The translations under genes were made by a program, and so were the position numbers. Below are positions 24,875 through 34,358 of a DNA stretch of 64,000 nt, piece after piece (the stretch's first letter is position 1; each line of letters begins with the position of its first letter). The notes beneath the pieces were generated by a model. That model was not told the DNA's origin, searched no databases, and saw only the letters and a list, made by a program, of their open reading frames with translations. The DNA comes from CAZIVP01 sp964542915 (GTDB lineage Bacteria; Calditrichota; Calditrichia; Calditrichales; Calditrichaceae), in assembly GCA_964542915.1 (NCBI GenBank), contig CAZIVP010000009.1, forward strand, positions 1 through 64,000, in the 5' to 3' direction.

Positions 24875-27050
24875 TTAGCGCAACAACAACATTTTCTTGA
24901 TCTCTCTGAATTCCGGCGTATTGACCACATAGAAGTATGCGCCCGAAGCAACCGGCTGACCGCTATTGTTCAGCCCTTCCCATTGAAAGAGATGTGCGCC
25001 GGGAGACAATCGGCCTGAGAATAGTTTTTTTACTCTTTGGCCGCGGGCATTAATTATGGTGATGTTAACCGGTTGCGGCTTTTCAAGATTCGATGGTATG
25101 TTCAGGACAAAACGGGTTGAGGGATTGAACGGATTGGGATAATTTGCGCCCAGGGAATATTGATTTTCGGCATTAAGGATTGCTTCAGTTAACGGGCTGG
25201 ACGCCAGGGGCTGTACTTCAACCGGTCCGTGAAGGCGGGTATTGCCGTTAATATCCACGTCTTCGATTTTATACCAGTAGGTTTGTCCGTTTTGAATATT
25301 GCAGTCTACAAAACGGTAGGTTCGGCCCTCGGAGCTGGTACCCAGTCCGCTTAATGTCTCATATTCCTTATAAGACGCAATCCTGGCGTACGCGTTGCTG
25401 CTGTCGCTGCGACGCCAGACATTAAAGCCGATGTTTTGGATCTCCGAAGCGGTTCGCCACTGCAGAACCGCCAGGCCGTTGCCCTGGCGTACCTCAAACG
25501 ACGCCAGTGTAACGGGCAGCGTAACGTCGGCCTGATAAACGGCTTCGTAAGCGTTGACGCGCCCCGCGCCCATTTTACCGATATATTCGCTGCTCAGGTG
25601 ATCGTCGATATTATCGGCGGTGTCGTACAACATTTGCTCGACTTCATCCGCGGATAGATACGGATTGTGGGAAGCGATCAGGGACGCCACGCTGGCGGCG
25701 ATGGGCGTGGCCATGGAGGTGCCGGTCAGGCTGGCATAGGCATCGTTATCGGGGTTGCCGTTATCATGATAGGTGGAATAAATATCCGTCGCAGGCGCCG
25801 AAATATCGACCCAATCGCCGTAGGTCGTATTCGAATACTCGCTATCGGTTTCATTCGTACCCGCTACTGAAATAATATCGGTCCGTGAACACATATAATC
25901 GGCATCGGTTGTACCGTCATTACCGGCCGCCTTAAAGATGAGCCGTTGTTTGGGATTGCTTGAGGTATCCGCTTCCGTGCTTCCGTAAATAAAATAGTTG
26001 ATGGCGTCTCGTAATGCATCCGTCTCCGAGGAGCCCCAGCTACAGGAAGCGGCATAGGCGCCGTTATCGGCTGCGTAATTTAAAGCTTTCGGCGGCAAAG
26101 TCCATAGAAACACGTCCAAGGCCGTCATTCCAGCCAATTCTCAAACACATTACCTGTGCTCCGTTGCCCTCGCCCTGGGGGTCTTCATTCCAGCCGCCGG
26201 TGGCGGCGCATACGCCGCGGCTATTATTGTTAACGGCGCCCACATTGCCGGCGCAGTGCGTCCTGTGCCCGTCAAAATCGCGTGGATCATTATCCGGCCG
26301 GCTGTAATCATCACCGAGATCAATAATGGGCGTGACATTAACAAAATCCCAGCCGACCCAGTCGTCTTTATAACCGTTGCCGTCTTCATCGACGCTGGTA
26401 TCGGTGTTGGCAATCTCGTTGCTGTTGACCCAGATGTTGCCGTTAATGGTGGTTCGGTCGGTGGTATCGGCCTGTGCACCCGCTAAATCTTTGTGGTACC
26501 AGCGCACGCCCGTATCCAGGATGGCTACGATCACATCTTCGCTGCCGTCGTCAATATCCCACGCCTCTGGTGCGTCGATGTCGGCGTCGTTAGCCTGATT
26601 TAAATGCCATTGCGTACTGTAATCCGGATCGTCGGGCGTCCGGTATATTGGAACAATTGGGATGGCTTCAGCAACGATAGTGGCGCTCAGAGCACCGTAT
26701 GCCCCGGCAATGGATCGGACATCCACGGAATCCCGGAAATGTAATTTAAACCAGGCGTCCAGGGTTACCGGTTTATCGGGCGTTCCTTTATTCTGGCTGT
26801 TCGGAAAGAAGCGCGAAACCCGCGATACATTATATTGTAAGTTTAATGAATCAATCGCGCCCACGCCGATTAAGCCGTCTGTAAACAGCGATTCATCTGT
26901 TTCCGCCAGCGGCGCTCGGTGCAGTTTTATGGCAATTTTGTTGTCTGCATAACGGATTTTTGTCTTTTGAGCGTCTGCTCGATCGGTTGTGCTGATTGAA
27001 ATAAAGGCGGTTATGCAAATGATTAAAAAAAGAAGGCGCCGTAGTCGCAT
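24875..27050 (-). pseudogene. T9SS-exported subtilisin-like protease, interrupted by a frameshift
   Basis: Two overlapping minus-strand frames together make one S8 protease of about 725 aa. The first (27050-26064) has a signal peptide, Asp in AILDTGVRW and His in FDGHRTHCAG. The second (ending at 24875) has the Ser motif LTGTSMATP, a fibronectin-like segment and a T9SS sorting domain (NYPNPFNPSTRFVL, ...EIKKMLLLR). The break is near 26087: MDFAAE in one frame should continue as ALNYAADNG in the other, consistent with one extra A in GAAAGC on the minus strand. A GGAGGG ribosome site precedes the ATG. It is either a real inactivating mutation or a sequencing error. Confidence 0.8.
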
Positions 27051-27380
27051 TTTCCCTCCAAATTCTTTTGAGTCAGGTCATTTTTGTGGGGCATAAAACC
27101 GGAGAAGCGTCAAAAAATTCCGTTGAATCCTATGTTCTGTTCTCCGGCTCTATGATTCCGCAAGATAATGTTCGGTATAAATAATTTCAAAGATATCGTA
27201 TGTAGGGCGCACGGCAGCAATCAAAAGCATACCACTACAATCTGTCGATCATGGTAAAGCTGATGCAGTGAGCCGTGTTTCGCTGTTGGCCCTGAAAAAA
27301 ACATCTTTATCGATTTAAAAATTTTGATTTACCCACGACCTATACAGCAGGAGGAAAAAAGTAAAAGAGGAGTTCTGAAA
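27051..27380. other. divergent intergenic region
   Basis: The 330 bp between the leftward protease gene and the rightward FlgM-like gene should hold promoters for both. No consensus -35/-10 pair, operator palindrome or known riboswitch core was recognised. Two purine-rich ribosome sites precede the FlgM-like ATG, and the nearer one, AGAGGAG (27366-27372), is well spaced from it. Confidence 0.5.
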
Positions 27381-27731
27381 ATGAGTTCACATATGAACAT
27401 TTTCGGAGCGGCGCAGGAGTTAAATAAAGGCGAGCAAAACAACGGCATAAAGAAGGTCAAACCCGGCGACCGACCCGCTGATAAAAAAAGTAAAGCCGCT
27501 GAATCTTCCAGTTCCGTTAAAACGGATATCTCGAATGTCGGACGTGAATTATATCAAATGAAATTGGAAGCCCGGGGATATGTGGAAGAGGTTAAAGGCG
27601 CCGAATCAAAGGCTTTGAAAGAGATCGAAGCAATACGGGAGAAATTGGCCGATAATTATTATTTTGATGAAGAGGTGATTAACGCCGTCGTTAAAAAGAT
27701 ATTAGCGCTTCCGGTTTTCAACGACCAATAA
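27381..27731 (+). CDS. FlgM-like small protein (possible anti-sigma factor)
   Basis: 116 aa from the ATG at 27381, 8 bases after AGAGGAG. The N-terminal half is low-complexity and charged (many Lys, Ser, Gly). The C-terminal half (from TDISNVGRELYQM) is helical and ends KEIEAIREKLADNYYFDEEVINAVVKKIL, abbreviated here to its ends. This is the FlgM C-terminal pattern: V-x-x-I-x-x-x-I-x-x-G-x-Y-x-x-D ... I-A-x-x-L. FlgM binds and inhibits the flagellar sigma factor FliA. No flagellar or sigma gene is seen near it. It starts the chemosensory island, 75 bp before a hybrid kinase. Confidence 0.5.
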   Translation: MSSHMNIFGAAQELNKGEQNNGIKKVKPGDRPADKKSKAAESSSSVKTDISNVGRELYQMKLEARGYVEEVKGAESKALKEIEAIREKLADNYYFDEEVINAVVKKILALPVFNDQ

Positions 27732-27805
27732 AATCCGACGAGTTCACATTCGGCTCTTGTTGCGAAATACAGGTAAAACAATAAAACGGGAATGGACGGG
27801 TTCTC

Positions 27806-29677
27806 ATGTCGGTTGTGCTCAACATTCTGAATACCATTGACGACTATATCTTTGTTGTTAATATTTCCGGAGAAATTCTCTATTGTAATTCTTCTATTAA
27901 GCGCCTGGCCTTCGACTCGGAACATTTGGCGGATATGACCATTCGTGATTTTTATCCGCAGGAGTATCGGAATGCCTTGAAGAAGCTGTTAGATTCGGTA
28001 TTCGAAGATGAAAAGCCGCGCTATAGCTACCAGTTTCCGATCCTAAATCGATCGGGGCAATATATCCCCACTGAAATGAAAATAACCAAAGGCGCCTGGA
28101 AAGACTTACCCGTTCTCTACATAATCATTCATGATATCAGCCATTGGAAGCGCGTCGAAATCGAAAATAAAATGCTTTCCGAAGCGCTTAAAAATATTGA
28201 TGAGTGTCTGGTGGTGTTTGATTTGAACGGTAAGATCATGTTTGTGAATGAAAAATTTGTTAATACTTACCAGTACCCAAAAAATGAAATTGTTGGGCGG
28301 CCGTTTTCTGATTTTCATAGCAGTGTAAACGAAGAACAAATTACCCGGGAAATTATAAAAAAGAGCATTAAGGGCGGATGGCACGGCGAATTATCCGGGC
28401 TTAAAAAAAACGGGGATAAGTTGCATTTATCCTTCACCACATCGGTCATGAATGATGAAAATGAAAATCCCATCGTCATAATCGGAATAGCGGTGGACCT
28501 GACCGAAAAAAAGCAATTGGAAAAACAGCTTTATCAGGCTCAAAAGATGGAGGCTATCGGTCAGCTGGCCGGCGGTATTGCACACGATTTTAATAATCTG
28601 TTAACCGTCATTGACGGCTATAGCGAACATCTTCTCGTACGTTGTAACGAAAAAAAAATCGAACACGCATACGTCCGACAAATCCGGAAAGCCTCGGAAC
28701 GGGCAGGATCATTGACCCAACAACTGCTGGCGTTCAGCAGAAGACAGCTAATGCAGCCGAAATTGATCCACTTAAACGATCTGGTTCGTGAAATGGTCAC
28801 TTTATTGAAACGTCTGATCGGAGAGGATGTGGAGCTTTCGACGTTGCTTAATCCGGATATCGGTTATGTTCGGGCCGATAAAAATCAGTTGGAGCAAGTC
28901 GTTATGAATCTGGCGCTCAATGCCAGGGATGCGATGACCGAAGGCGGACAATTGAGCATCGAAACCAAACGCGTTATGCTCGATCAACATTATAAAAATT
29001 CGCACGCCGGCGTGAACGAAGGACCATATGTTATGCTGGCGGTAAGCGATACGGGTGTAGGAATGGATAAGGAAACCCAAAGCCGAATATTCGAACCGTT
29101 TTTCACCACAAAAGAAAAGGGAAAAGGAACCGGCCTGGGCTTGGCAACCGTCTATGGCATTATTAAACAAAGTAAGGGCCATATCTGGGTATATAGCGAA
29201 CCCGGCCGCGGTACATCGTTCAAAATATACCTGCCTGCCGCAAAAGGTAATCTCAAGGCGTCAAATGATGGGAAAAAAGAACAAGTGCTCCTCAAAGGCG
29301 ATGAAACCGTATTAGTGGTCGAGGATGAATTTATGGTGAGAGAGTTGGTTGTCAACTCGTTGAAACAATATGGATATTCGGTTCTGGAAGCCTCCAACGG
29401 ACGTCAGGCGCTTGAACTCATTAAAAGCAATGAGAATGCCATTCAACTCGTTATCACTGATGTTGTGATGCCGGAAGTCAGCGGTCAGAAACTCGTTAAA
29501 GCGCTGTCTGAGCAATATCCCGATATAAAAGCTATTTTCATGTCCGGTTACAGCGATCACGCCGTTACCAATCACGGTTTGATCGAAGAACGCGCCTTCT
29601 TCATTCAGAAGCCCTTCTCTCCGGCGACGCTTGCGCAGAAGGTCCGAGATATTTTGGATGATACCGAAAAAAACTGA
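27806..29677 (+). CDS. PAS-PAS hybrid histidine kinase with C-terminal receiver
   Basis: 623 aa with no membrane segment, so cytoplasmic. PAS domains span about 1-120 and 125-240 (ILNTIDDYIFVVN...; ALKNIDECLVVFD...). The H-box is MEAIGQLAGGIAHDFNN (phospho-accepting His in IAHDFNN). ATP-binding motifs are NLALNARDAM (N box), DTGVGM (G1) and GTGLGLATVYG (G2). A receiver follows (about 500-620) with acidic pair VVEDE, phospho-Asp in VITDVVMPE and Lys in IQKPFSP. The same layout, with an extra N-terminal module, recurs in the convergent kinase next to it. The stop is 48 bp from that gene's stop. Confidence 0.92.
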   Translation: MSVVLNILNTIDDYIFVVNISGEILYCNSSIKRLAFDSEHLADMTIRDFYPQEYRNALKKLLDSVFEDEKPRYSYQFPILNRSGQYIPTEMKITKGAWKDLPVLYIIIHDISHWKRVEIENKMLSEALKNIDECLVVFDLNGKIMFVNEKFVNTYQYPKNEIVGRPFSDFHSSVNEEQITREIIKKSIKGGWHGELSGLKKNGDKLHLSFTTSVMNDENENPIVIIGIAVDLTEKKQLEKQLYQAQKMEAIGQLAGGIAHDFNNLLTVIDGYSEHLLVRCNEKKIEHAYVRQIRKASERAGSLTQQLLAFSRRQLMQPKLIHLNDLVREMVTLLKRLIGEDVELSTLLNPDIGYVRADKNQLEQVVMNLALNARDAMTEGGQLSIETKRVMLDQHYKNSHAGVNEGPYVMLAVSDTGVGMDKETQSRIFEPFFTTKEKGKGTGLGLATVYGIIKQSKGHIWVYSEPGRGTSFKIYLPAAKGNLKASNDGKKEQVLLKGDETVLVVEDEFMVRELVVNSLKQYGYSVLEASNGRQALELIKSNENAIQLVITDVVMPEVSGQKLVKALSEQYPDIKAIFMSGYSDHAVTNHGLIEERAFFIQKPFSPATLAQKVRDILDDTEKN

Positions 29678-29724
29678 TACCGCTCGGGTAGCTTGCCTTT
29701 ACAACTTCTACACAACAACGAATT

Positions 29725-31983
29725 TTATTGGGGGCTTTCCGGCGGTTGATCCAACATTTTTCGGATTTTTAAAGCCAAACGCTCCAGTTGAAACGGTTTT
29801 TGGAGGAATTCCATCCCGGGCTCTACTTTCTCGGGATGGGCCGTCATCAAAAGAAAACGGATGTGGGGATATAATTGTTGTACAAGAATTTTGAGTTCGA
29901 TGCCGCCCATTTCAGGCATAACGATGTCCGAAACGATCATGTCGATTTGATGCCCATACTGCTGTATGATATTAAGTGCTTTGTTGCCATTTGAAGTGAT
30001 CCATACTTCATAGCCGTAATTCTCCAACAGAGCCTTAAACGTCTGTAATAAATCGGCTTCGTCTTCTACCAGTAATATGGTTTCATTGCCGCCCTTGATC
30101 GTCTCCTTTTGTTGGGCGTGTGATTCTCTTTTTTGGGTTTTGCTCACAGGAAAATAGATCGTGAAGCATGTACCTTCTCCCAATATACTTTCACAATGGA
30201 TATAGCCGTTATGCTGTTTCACCAAGCCATAAATAATGGACAGACCAAGGCCCGTACCGTCGCCGACTTCTTTTGTGGTGTAAAACGGTTCAAAAATGTG
30301 TTTCACGGTTTCCTGCCGCATCCCCATACCGCTGTCAATAACCGCTAGTTCTATGTAATGACCGGGGGGCAATACGCCGGTTGAAGCCTCGAAGGGATTC
30401 TCAATACGGGTGTGTTTAGTTTTGATTATTAAATCACCGCCGTCGGGCATGGCATCCCGGGCATTAATGCATAGATTGGTGATGATCTGATCGAGGGCGG
30501 CGGGATCCGCATGAATAAACGGCAATTTGGATTCTAAGCGTGTTTTTAAATTGATATCTTCGCCCAGATACCGTGTTAATAATTTCAAGTTATTACGAGC
30601 GGTGTCGCTCAGATTCACCTGCCGTTTCTCGAGTACCTTTTTCCGGCTGAAAGCGAGCAATTGCTGAACAGTGTGTGCGGCGTTGCCGGCTTTCTGCAAA
30701 ATGAGCTCCAGATTATTCCGTACGGATGATTTTTGCGGCAGTTCACGCAGAGAGAGTTCAATTAAACCCATAATGCCCGCAAGCACATTGTTAAAATCAT
30801 GAGCCACACCGCCCGCCAGTTGGCCGATAGCTTCCAGCTTTTCAATTTCGCGCAGACGACGGTCCAGTTTTTTTCGTTGAGACAGATCGTTTATGAATAC
30901 CAGTATAAAACGGCCTTCGTAAATTTCAATGGATGAGAGATGCACTTCGAGGGGGATTTCATAGCCTTCTTTGTGCAAGCCATGGATATCCATTTCCGCA
31001 CCCATTTGTCGCGACTGCGGCGTGTTCAGAAACATCAGACGATGCCTTAAATGCTGTTGCCGCAGATGCCCCGGAATTAACTTTTCAACCGGTTGGTCGA
31101 GCAATTCATCCCGGGAATATCCGAATAAATCTTCCAATCGTTTATTAACCAGTTTCATCCGTCCGTGCATATCGGAAAGTAAAATGGCTTGCGACGCCGA
31201 TTCCAACAAGATACGAAATTTTTTATCGCCGCTTTCGGAGGGGTAGCTTTCCTGCTGTCTTTCTCCGAGCTTCCGAATATGGAGAAAGGCCTCTTTCCCG
31301 CTAATACTGCGGACCCGCGCCTGATAATTACCTGCTGAATTTAATTCACGATCGCTCAGTTGCAATGAAATGGGCTGCGCCGTTTTCTTGGAATGATCGA
31401 CGGCGTTCCAGATTTTATCGATAGCGGAGGTATGCATTAACTCATCGATAAAACGTTTATCTTCACCCGCCAGGAAGGGCGGCGCATCGACTTCCGATTT
31501 AAACGTATCGACGCTACCGTCTTCGTTGATTTTCAGAAGATGGTCCGGAAATAAATCCACCAGATAATAGATGTGATCCCGGTCCGGCATGCGATTACCA
31601 GGGTTTTGCAATGATTGCGACCTTAACTTTACCCATTTCTTAGCGTTCCTTAACGCCTGACGCAACTGAAGCGGGTTAATGGGTGCAAAAAAATATGTTA
31701 TGTAAACATCGGTATAATCGCCAAACGGATCGGCAGATGGCTCTGTTTCTGTATTGTGGTCAAAAATATACAAGACCGCGACGTTGTTTTGCTTTAGGTC
31801 GGAAGCAGCCTTTTTCAGGTTTGGCTTATTTGAAATGATAATGGCCGATTTTTCTTCATTTAAGCGCTTCTTTAGTTCTGCCAGGGAAGGTATAACCTGA
31901 AAGTCATCCAAAAATTCTGAGAGAATGCTGGAGATGTGTGTATTTATTTTCTGACCTTTTGTATATACGAAGACCTGAGACAC
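29725..31983 (-). CDS. hybrid histidine kinase: degenerate receiver, PAS, kinase, receiver
   Basis: 752 aa if it starts at the GTG at 31983 (IVSQVFVYTKG); the frame stays open to an ATG at 32145, but the extra 54 residues look non-coding. Residues 1-115 resemble a receiver fold that has lost the acidic pair and phospho-Asp, with NPLQLRQALRNAKKW at the end. A PAS domain lies at about 250-375. The H-box is LEAIGQLAGGVAHDFNN, with NLCINARDAM and GTGLGLSIIYG. The C-terminal receiver has LLVEDEAD, phospho-Asp in IVSDIVMPE and Lys in LQKPFQ. It is divergent from a gene for another degenerate receiver at 32215. Confidence 0.85.
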   Translation of the reverse strand: MSQVFVYTKGQKINTHISSILSEFLDDFQVIPSLAELKKRLNEEKSAIIISNKPNLKKAASDLKQNNVAVLYIFDHNTETEPSADPFGDYTDVYITYFFAPINPLQLRQALRNAKKWVKLRSQSLQNPGNRMPDRDHIYYLVDLFPDHLLKINEDGSVDTFKSEVDAPPFLAGEDKRFIDELMHTSAIDKIWNAVDHSKKTAQPISLQLSDRELNSAGNYQARVRSISGKEAFLHIRKLGERQQESYPSESGDKKFRILLESASQAILLSDMHGRMKLVNKRLEDLFGYSRDELLDQPVEKLIPGHLRQQHLRHRLMFLNTPQSRQMGAEMDIHGLHKEGYEIPLEVHLSSIEIYEGRFILVFINDLSQRKKLDRRLREIEKLEAIGQLAGGVAHDFNNVLAGIMGLIELSLRELPQKSSVRNNLELILQKAGNAAHTVQQLLAFSRKKVLEKRQVNLSDTARNNLKLLTRYLGEDINLKTRLESKLPFIHADPAALDQIITNLCINARDAMPDGGDLIIKTKHTRIENPFEASTGVLPPGHYIELAVIDSGMGMRQETVKHIFEPFYTTKEVGDGTGLGLSIIYGLVKQHNGYIHCESILGEGTCFTIYFPVSKTQKRESHAQQKETIKGGNETILLVEDEADLLQTFKALLENYGYEVWITSNGNKALNIIQQYGHQIDMIVSDIVMPEMGGIELKILVQQLYPHIRFLLMTAHPEKVEPGMEFLQKPFQLERLALKIRKMLDQPPESPQ

Positions 31984-32214
31984 TATATGTACTCTTGAAT
32001 TGTTTTTTCTGATCCAGGGTATTTTAAGGAAAAAAATGGTCGGCCAAAATTCAATGGAGTTTAATTGAATTTGTATAGCCCAAAACTTTTTAAATTCAAA
32101 ATGCAGAATAAACAATGAATGGCGTATGCGTTGCAAACGGATCAATACTTTTTAAGCTGTCATAATTCATATTAATTTTAATGTTGAAATTTGTAATGAC
32201 GATAATTATGGACA

Positions 32215-32688
32215 ATGAGAAAGATCATCATTATTGAAAAAGAAAGCGCAACTATAAACCGGCTCGCTATATTAGCGACAACGTTGCAATTTGAGCCGTT
32301 GGTATTACATGGTTGGAATAATATATTGAGAACGATCAACCGTGAAGATATGGCGGCTTTTTTTATCAACGTGGAAATTGAAAATATCGATCTTAAGAAA
32401 ATAATTCGGTATATAAATCCTCCTTCAGAATCGGAAATTCCTGTTATTTTTATGTTTATCAGAAATTACTCAAATATGTACAAAGCCGCCAGCCGAGTAC
32501 CTCATCATGATGAAATTCAAAAACCGTTTAAATTGGAACAACTGTTTCAGTTATTACACCGCCATGTGGCCATTGATGAGTTGAGCGCCCACCAATCCGA
32601 ATATAGTGATCAAATACAACGGTTCGTGCAGGAATTTCAAGCTTTAGAAAATTGGGGCGAGCAATTAAAACGTGTGTTAAAAGGATGA
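32215..32688 (+). CDS. degenerate (pseudo-) receiver protein
   Basis: 157 aa. The start MRKIIIIEKESATINRL mimics a receiver first strand but has no acidic pair. The position of the phospho-Asp strand reads AAFFINVEIENIDL, with Asn in place of Asp. The strand-5 region EIQKPFKLEQLFQLL keeps the K-P-F motif of true receivers. It is therefore a receiver fold that probably cannot be phosphorylated. The C-terminal 40 residues are a helical extension. Its stop overlaps the next start (ATGA), so it is coupled to the DUF342 protein. It is probably a protein-interaction module in the chemosensory pathway. Confidence 0.7.
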   Translation: MRKIIIIEKESATINRLAILATTLQFEPLVLHGWNNILRTINREDMAAFFINVEIENIDLKKIIRYINPPSESEIPVIFMFIRNYSNMYKAASRVPHHDEIQKPFKLEQLFQLLHRHVAIDELSAHQSEYSDQIQRFVQEFQALENWGEQLKRVLKG

Positions 32689-34178
32689 AGCAAAACACAG
32701 ACACATTAAAAAAAGAAATATCATTAGAAAAAGGTCATTTGGAGCTTACGGAATTATGGGACGGCAAGCTGGTGCTGGGTGAATTAAAAACCGGTAAAAG
32801 CGATGAAAGAGAATTAAAAAGGGCGCTGGTAAATGCCGGATATTCGGAGGGCTTTTTTGAAAATGGTATTAAAAACATGGCAGAAGGCTACCGTGATCAA
32901 TATATCGTTGCACTGGCGGAGTTTAGAGAAGAACCCGGGCGCGTTTCTTACCTGTTCGAGCCAGTGCACACCCTCGCCACATTATTGAAATGGGTTCGAA
33001 ACAAGAAGATTGAAATCACAAATTTAAATCAACCCGTACAAAAGAATACGCCTCTTTTAAGATTAAAACAGTTGCCGGGGGCTGTCATCCTTTATCCCAG
33101 CGGGTACCGTGCAAAATTGTCTCATGCACGTCTCGATGACCTCAGCCTTCTTGCAGGCGATAATACCAAACTGGATGAGACTAATAAGATGATTCTGGCC
33201 TCGGGTGCCGGAATTCCGCAAAAGAATGTTTTTGGCATTGTTGCGGTTTACCCCTCCAAGAAGTTGAGAATGATTGGTAAAGGCCACGGTTATTTGCATC
33301 TGGAAGATGCGGCGGAAGTCCAATTTGATGTTTCGGATCAGGCGGATGTTGAATCGATTGCATCGATTACGGTTCATGGAATGATCCGCTCGGCCCGGCT
33401 GCAAATCGAAGGTAATTTGCATGTGATGCAGGGAATATCCAATCGAGCCCAAAATCCCGACGCCCATATCCGCGCCGGTCAATCCATTTTAACGGAATTT
33501 ATGGATGCCTGTCATATTTGGGCGGGCGATTTTATCTATTGCCGTACCCGCATTCATAAAAGCCGGCTGGAATGTGTGAATACCATTGTGGCTCCGGAAA
33601 TACTCTTTAGCGAAGTAAGGGTTGGCAATCGTTTAATTTGTCATTCGATTGATGAAAAGTCGTTTATATATTTGGGCAAATCTTTCGTATCTCACCCGGA
33701 AATGAAACATAAATACAATATACACCTGCAACATGAACGACGGCTGCAGGATTTATCCAACACATTCAATTCTGAAAAGAATCGCTTATTGCGCGAAAGA
33801 GAGAAAATAGTCGTTTATCTGAAGAAAATGAAACGACTATCCAAAACGGTTGACAGGACCGATCCGATTTTGAATCGTCTTTATGAAAGTTATCAGCGTG
33901 GCGTCAAAAAACTGGAAACATTGCTTAGCGAGTATCGGGAGACGGCGCGTTTGTTTCAGAAAGAGAGTATGGAGCTCGCCTTTTATGAACGACATAAGCA
34001 ACGGGCGCCGATGGTGGAGCTTATCGTTACCGGAACCCTACAGAGAGGTGCAACCATCAAAGCCCCAAGTCAGGTGTGGGAAGTTCCGAAAACGATGCAC
34101 GGGGTCAAAATATCGATGGAACATTCTACGGGCCTGCTCGATATTCAACCGATGGACGGGGATTCCTTCCCCTCCTAA
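32685..34178 (+). CDS. FapA-family (DUF342) polymer-like protein
   Basis: 497 aa from the ATG at 32685, which overlaps the upstream stop by 4 bases; there is no strong ribosome site, consistent with coupling. The central part has the FapA right-handed beta-helix pattern: ITVHGMIRSARLQIEGNLHV, then DAHIRAGQSILTEFMDACHIWAGDF and KSRLECVNTIVAPEIL. A coiled coil (about 370-450) and a final beta segment follow. DUF342/FapA proteins are cytoplasmic; Vibrio FapA is linked to control of flagellar assembly. Here the gene lies between kinases and cheA. Confidence 0.75.
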   Translation: MKQNTDTLKKEISLEKGHLELTELWDGKLVLGELKTGKSDERELKRALVNAGYSEGFFENGIKNMAEGYRDQYIVALAEFREEPGRVSYLFEPVHTLATLLKWVRNKKIEITNLNQPVQKNTPLLRLKQLPGAVILYPSGYRAKLSHARLDDLSLLAGDNTKLDETNKMILASGAGIPQKNVFGIVAVYPSKKLRMIGKGHGYLHLEDAAEVQFDVSDQADVESIASITVHGMIRSARLQIEGNLHVMQGISNRAQNPDAHIRAGQSILTEFMDACHIWAGDFIYCRTRIHKSRLECVNTIVAPEILFSEVRVGNRLICHSIDEKSFIYLGKSFVSHPEMKHKYNIHLQHERRLQDLSNTFNSEKNRLLREREKIVVYLKKMKRLSKTVDRTDPILNRLYESYQRGVKKLETLLSEYRETARLFQKESMELAFYERHKQRAPMVELIVTGTLQRGATIKAPSQVWEVPKTMHGVKISMEHSTGLLDIQPMDGDSFPS

Positions 34179-34302
34179 GGAAAAATCTTCCGCCCCTCCG
34201 ATTCAATTGTCTTTCTCCCTGGTGATTTGTTTTAGATAATTATCTATCTAATAGATTGTTTTTTATAATGTTATAAAAAAACGCCATTATCAGGCGATTA
34301 AG

Positions 34303-34317
34303 TGGCATAGCTTTTGT
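34303..34317 (+). promoter_or_regulatory. candidate sigma-54-type promoter before cheA
   Basis: TGGCATAGCTTTTGT keeps the GG of the -24 element and TTG of the -12 element with the right 10-base spacing after GG; the consensus C of the -12 GC is T here. It lies 42 bp before the GTG and 57 bp before the ATG start candidates of cheA. It is an isolated match, so weak evidence. Confidence 0.3.
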
Positions 34318-34358
34318 GAAAGCTGATCCTGTACCGAACGTTGTAATAAAAGTGAGAC

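Noticed and set aside
32004..32145. Upstream extension of the leftward hybrid kinase to the ATG at 32145
   Set aside because: The extra residues are rich in Phe, Ile and Trp without domain sense and cover the likely promoter region; the GTG at 31983 gives a start at the first receiver-like strand.
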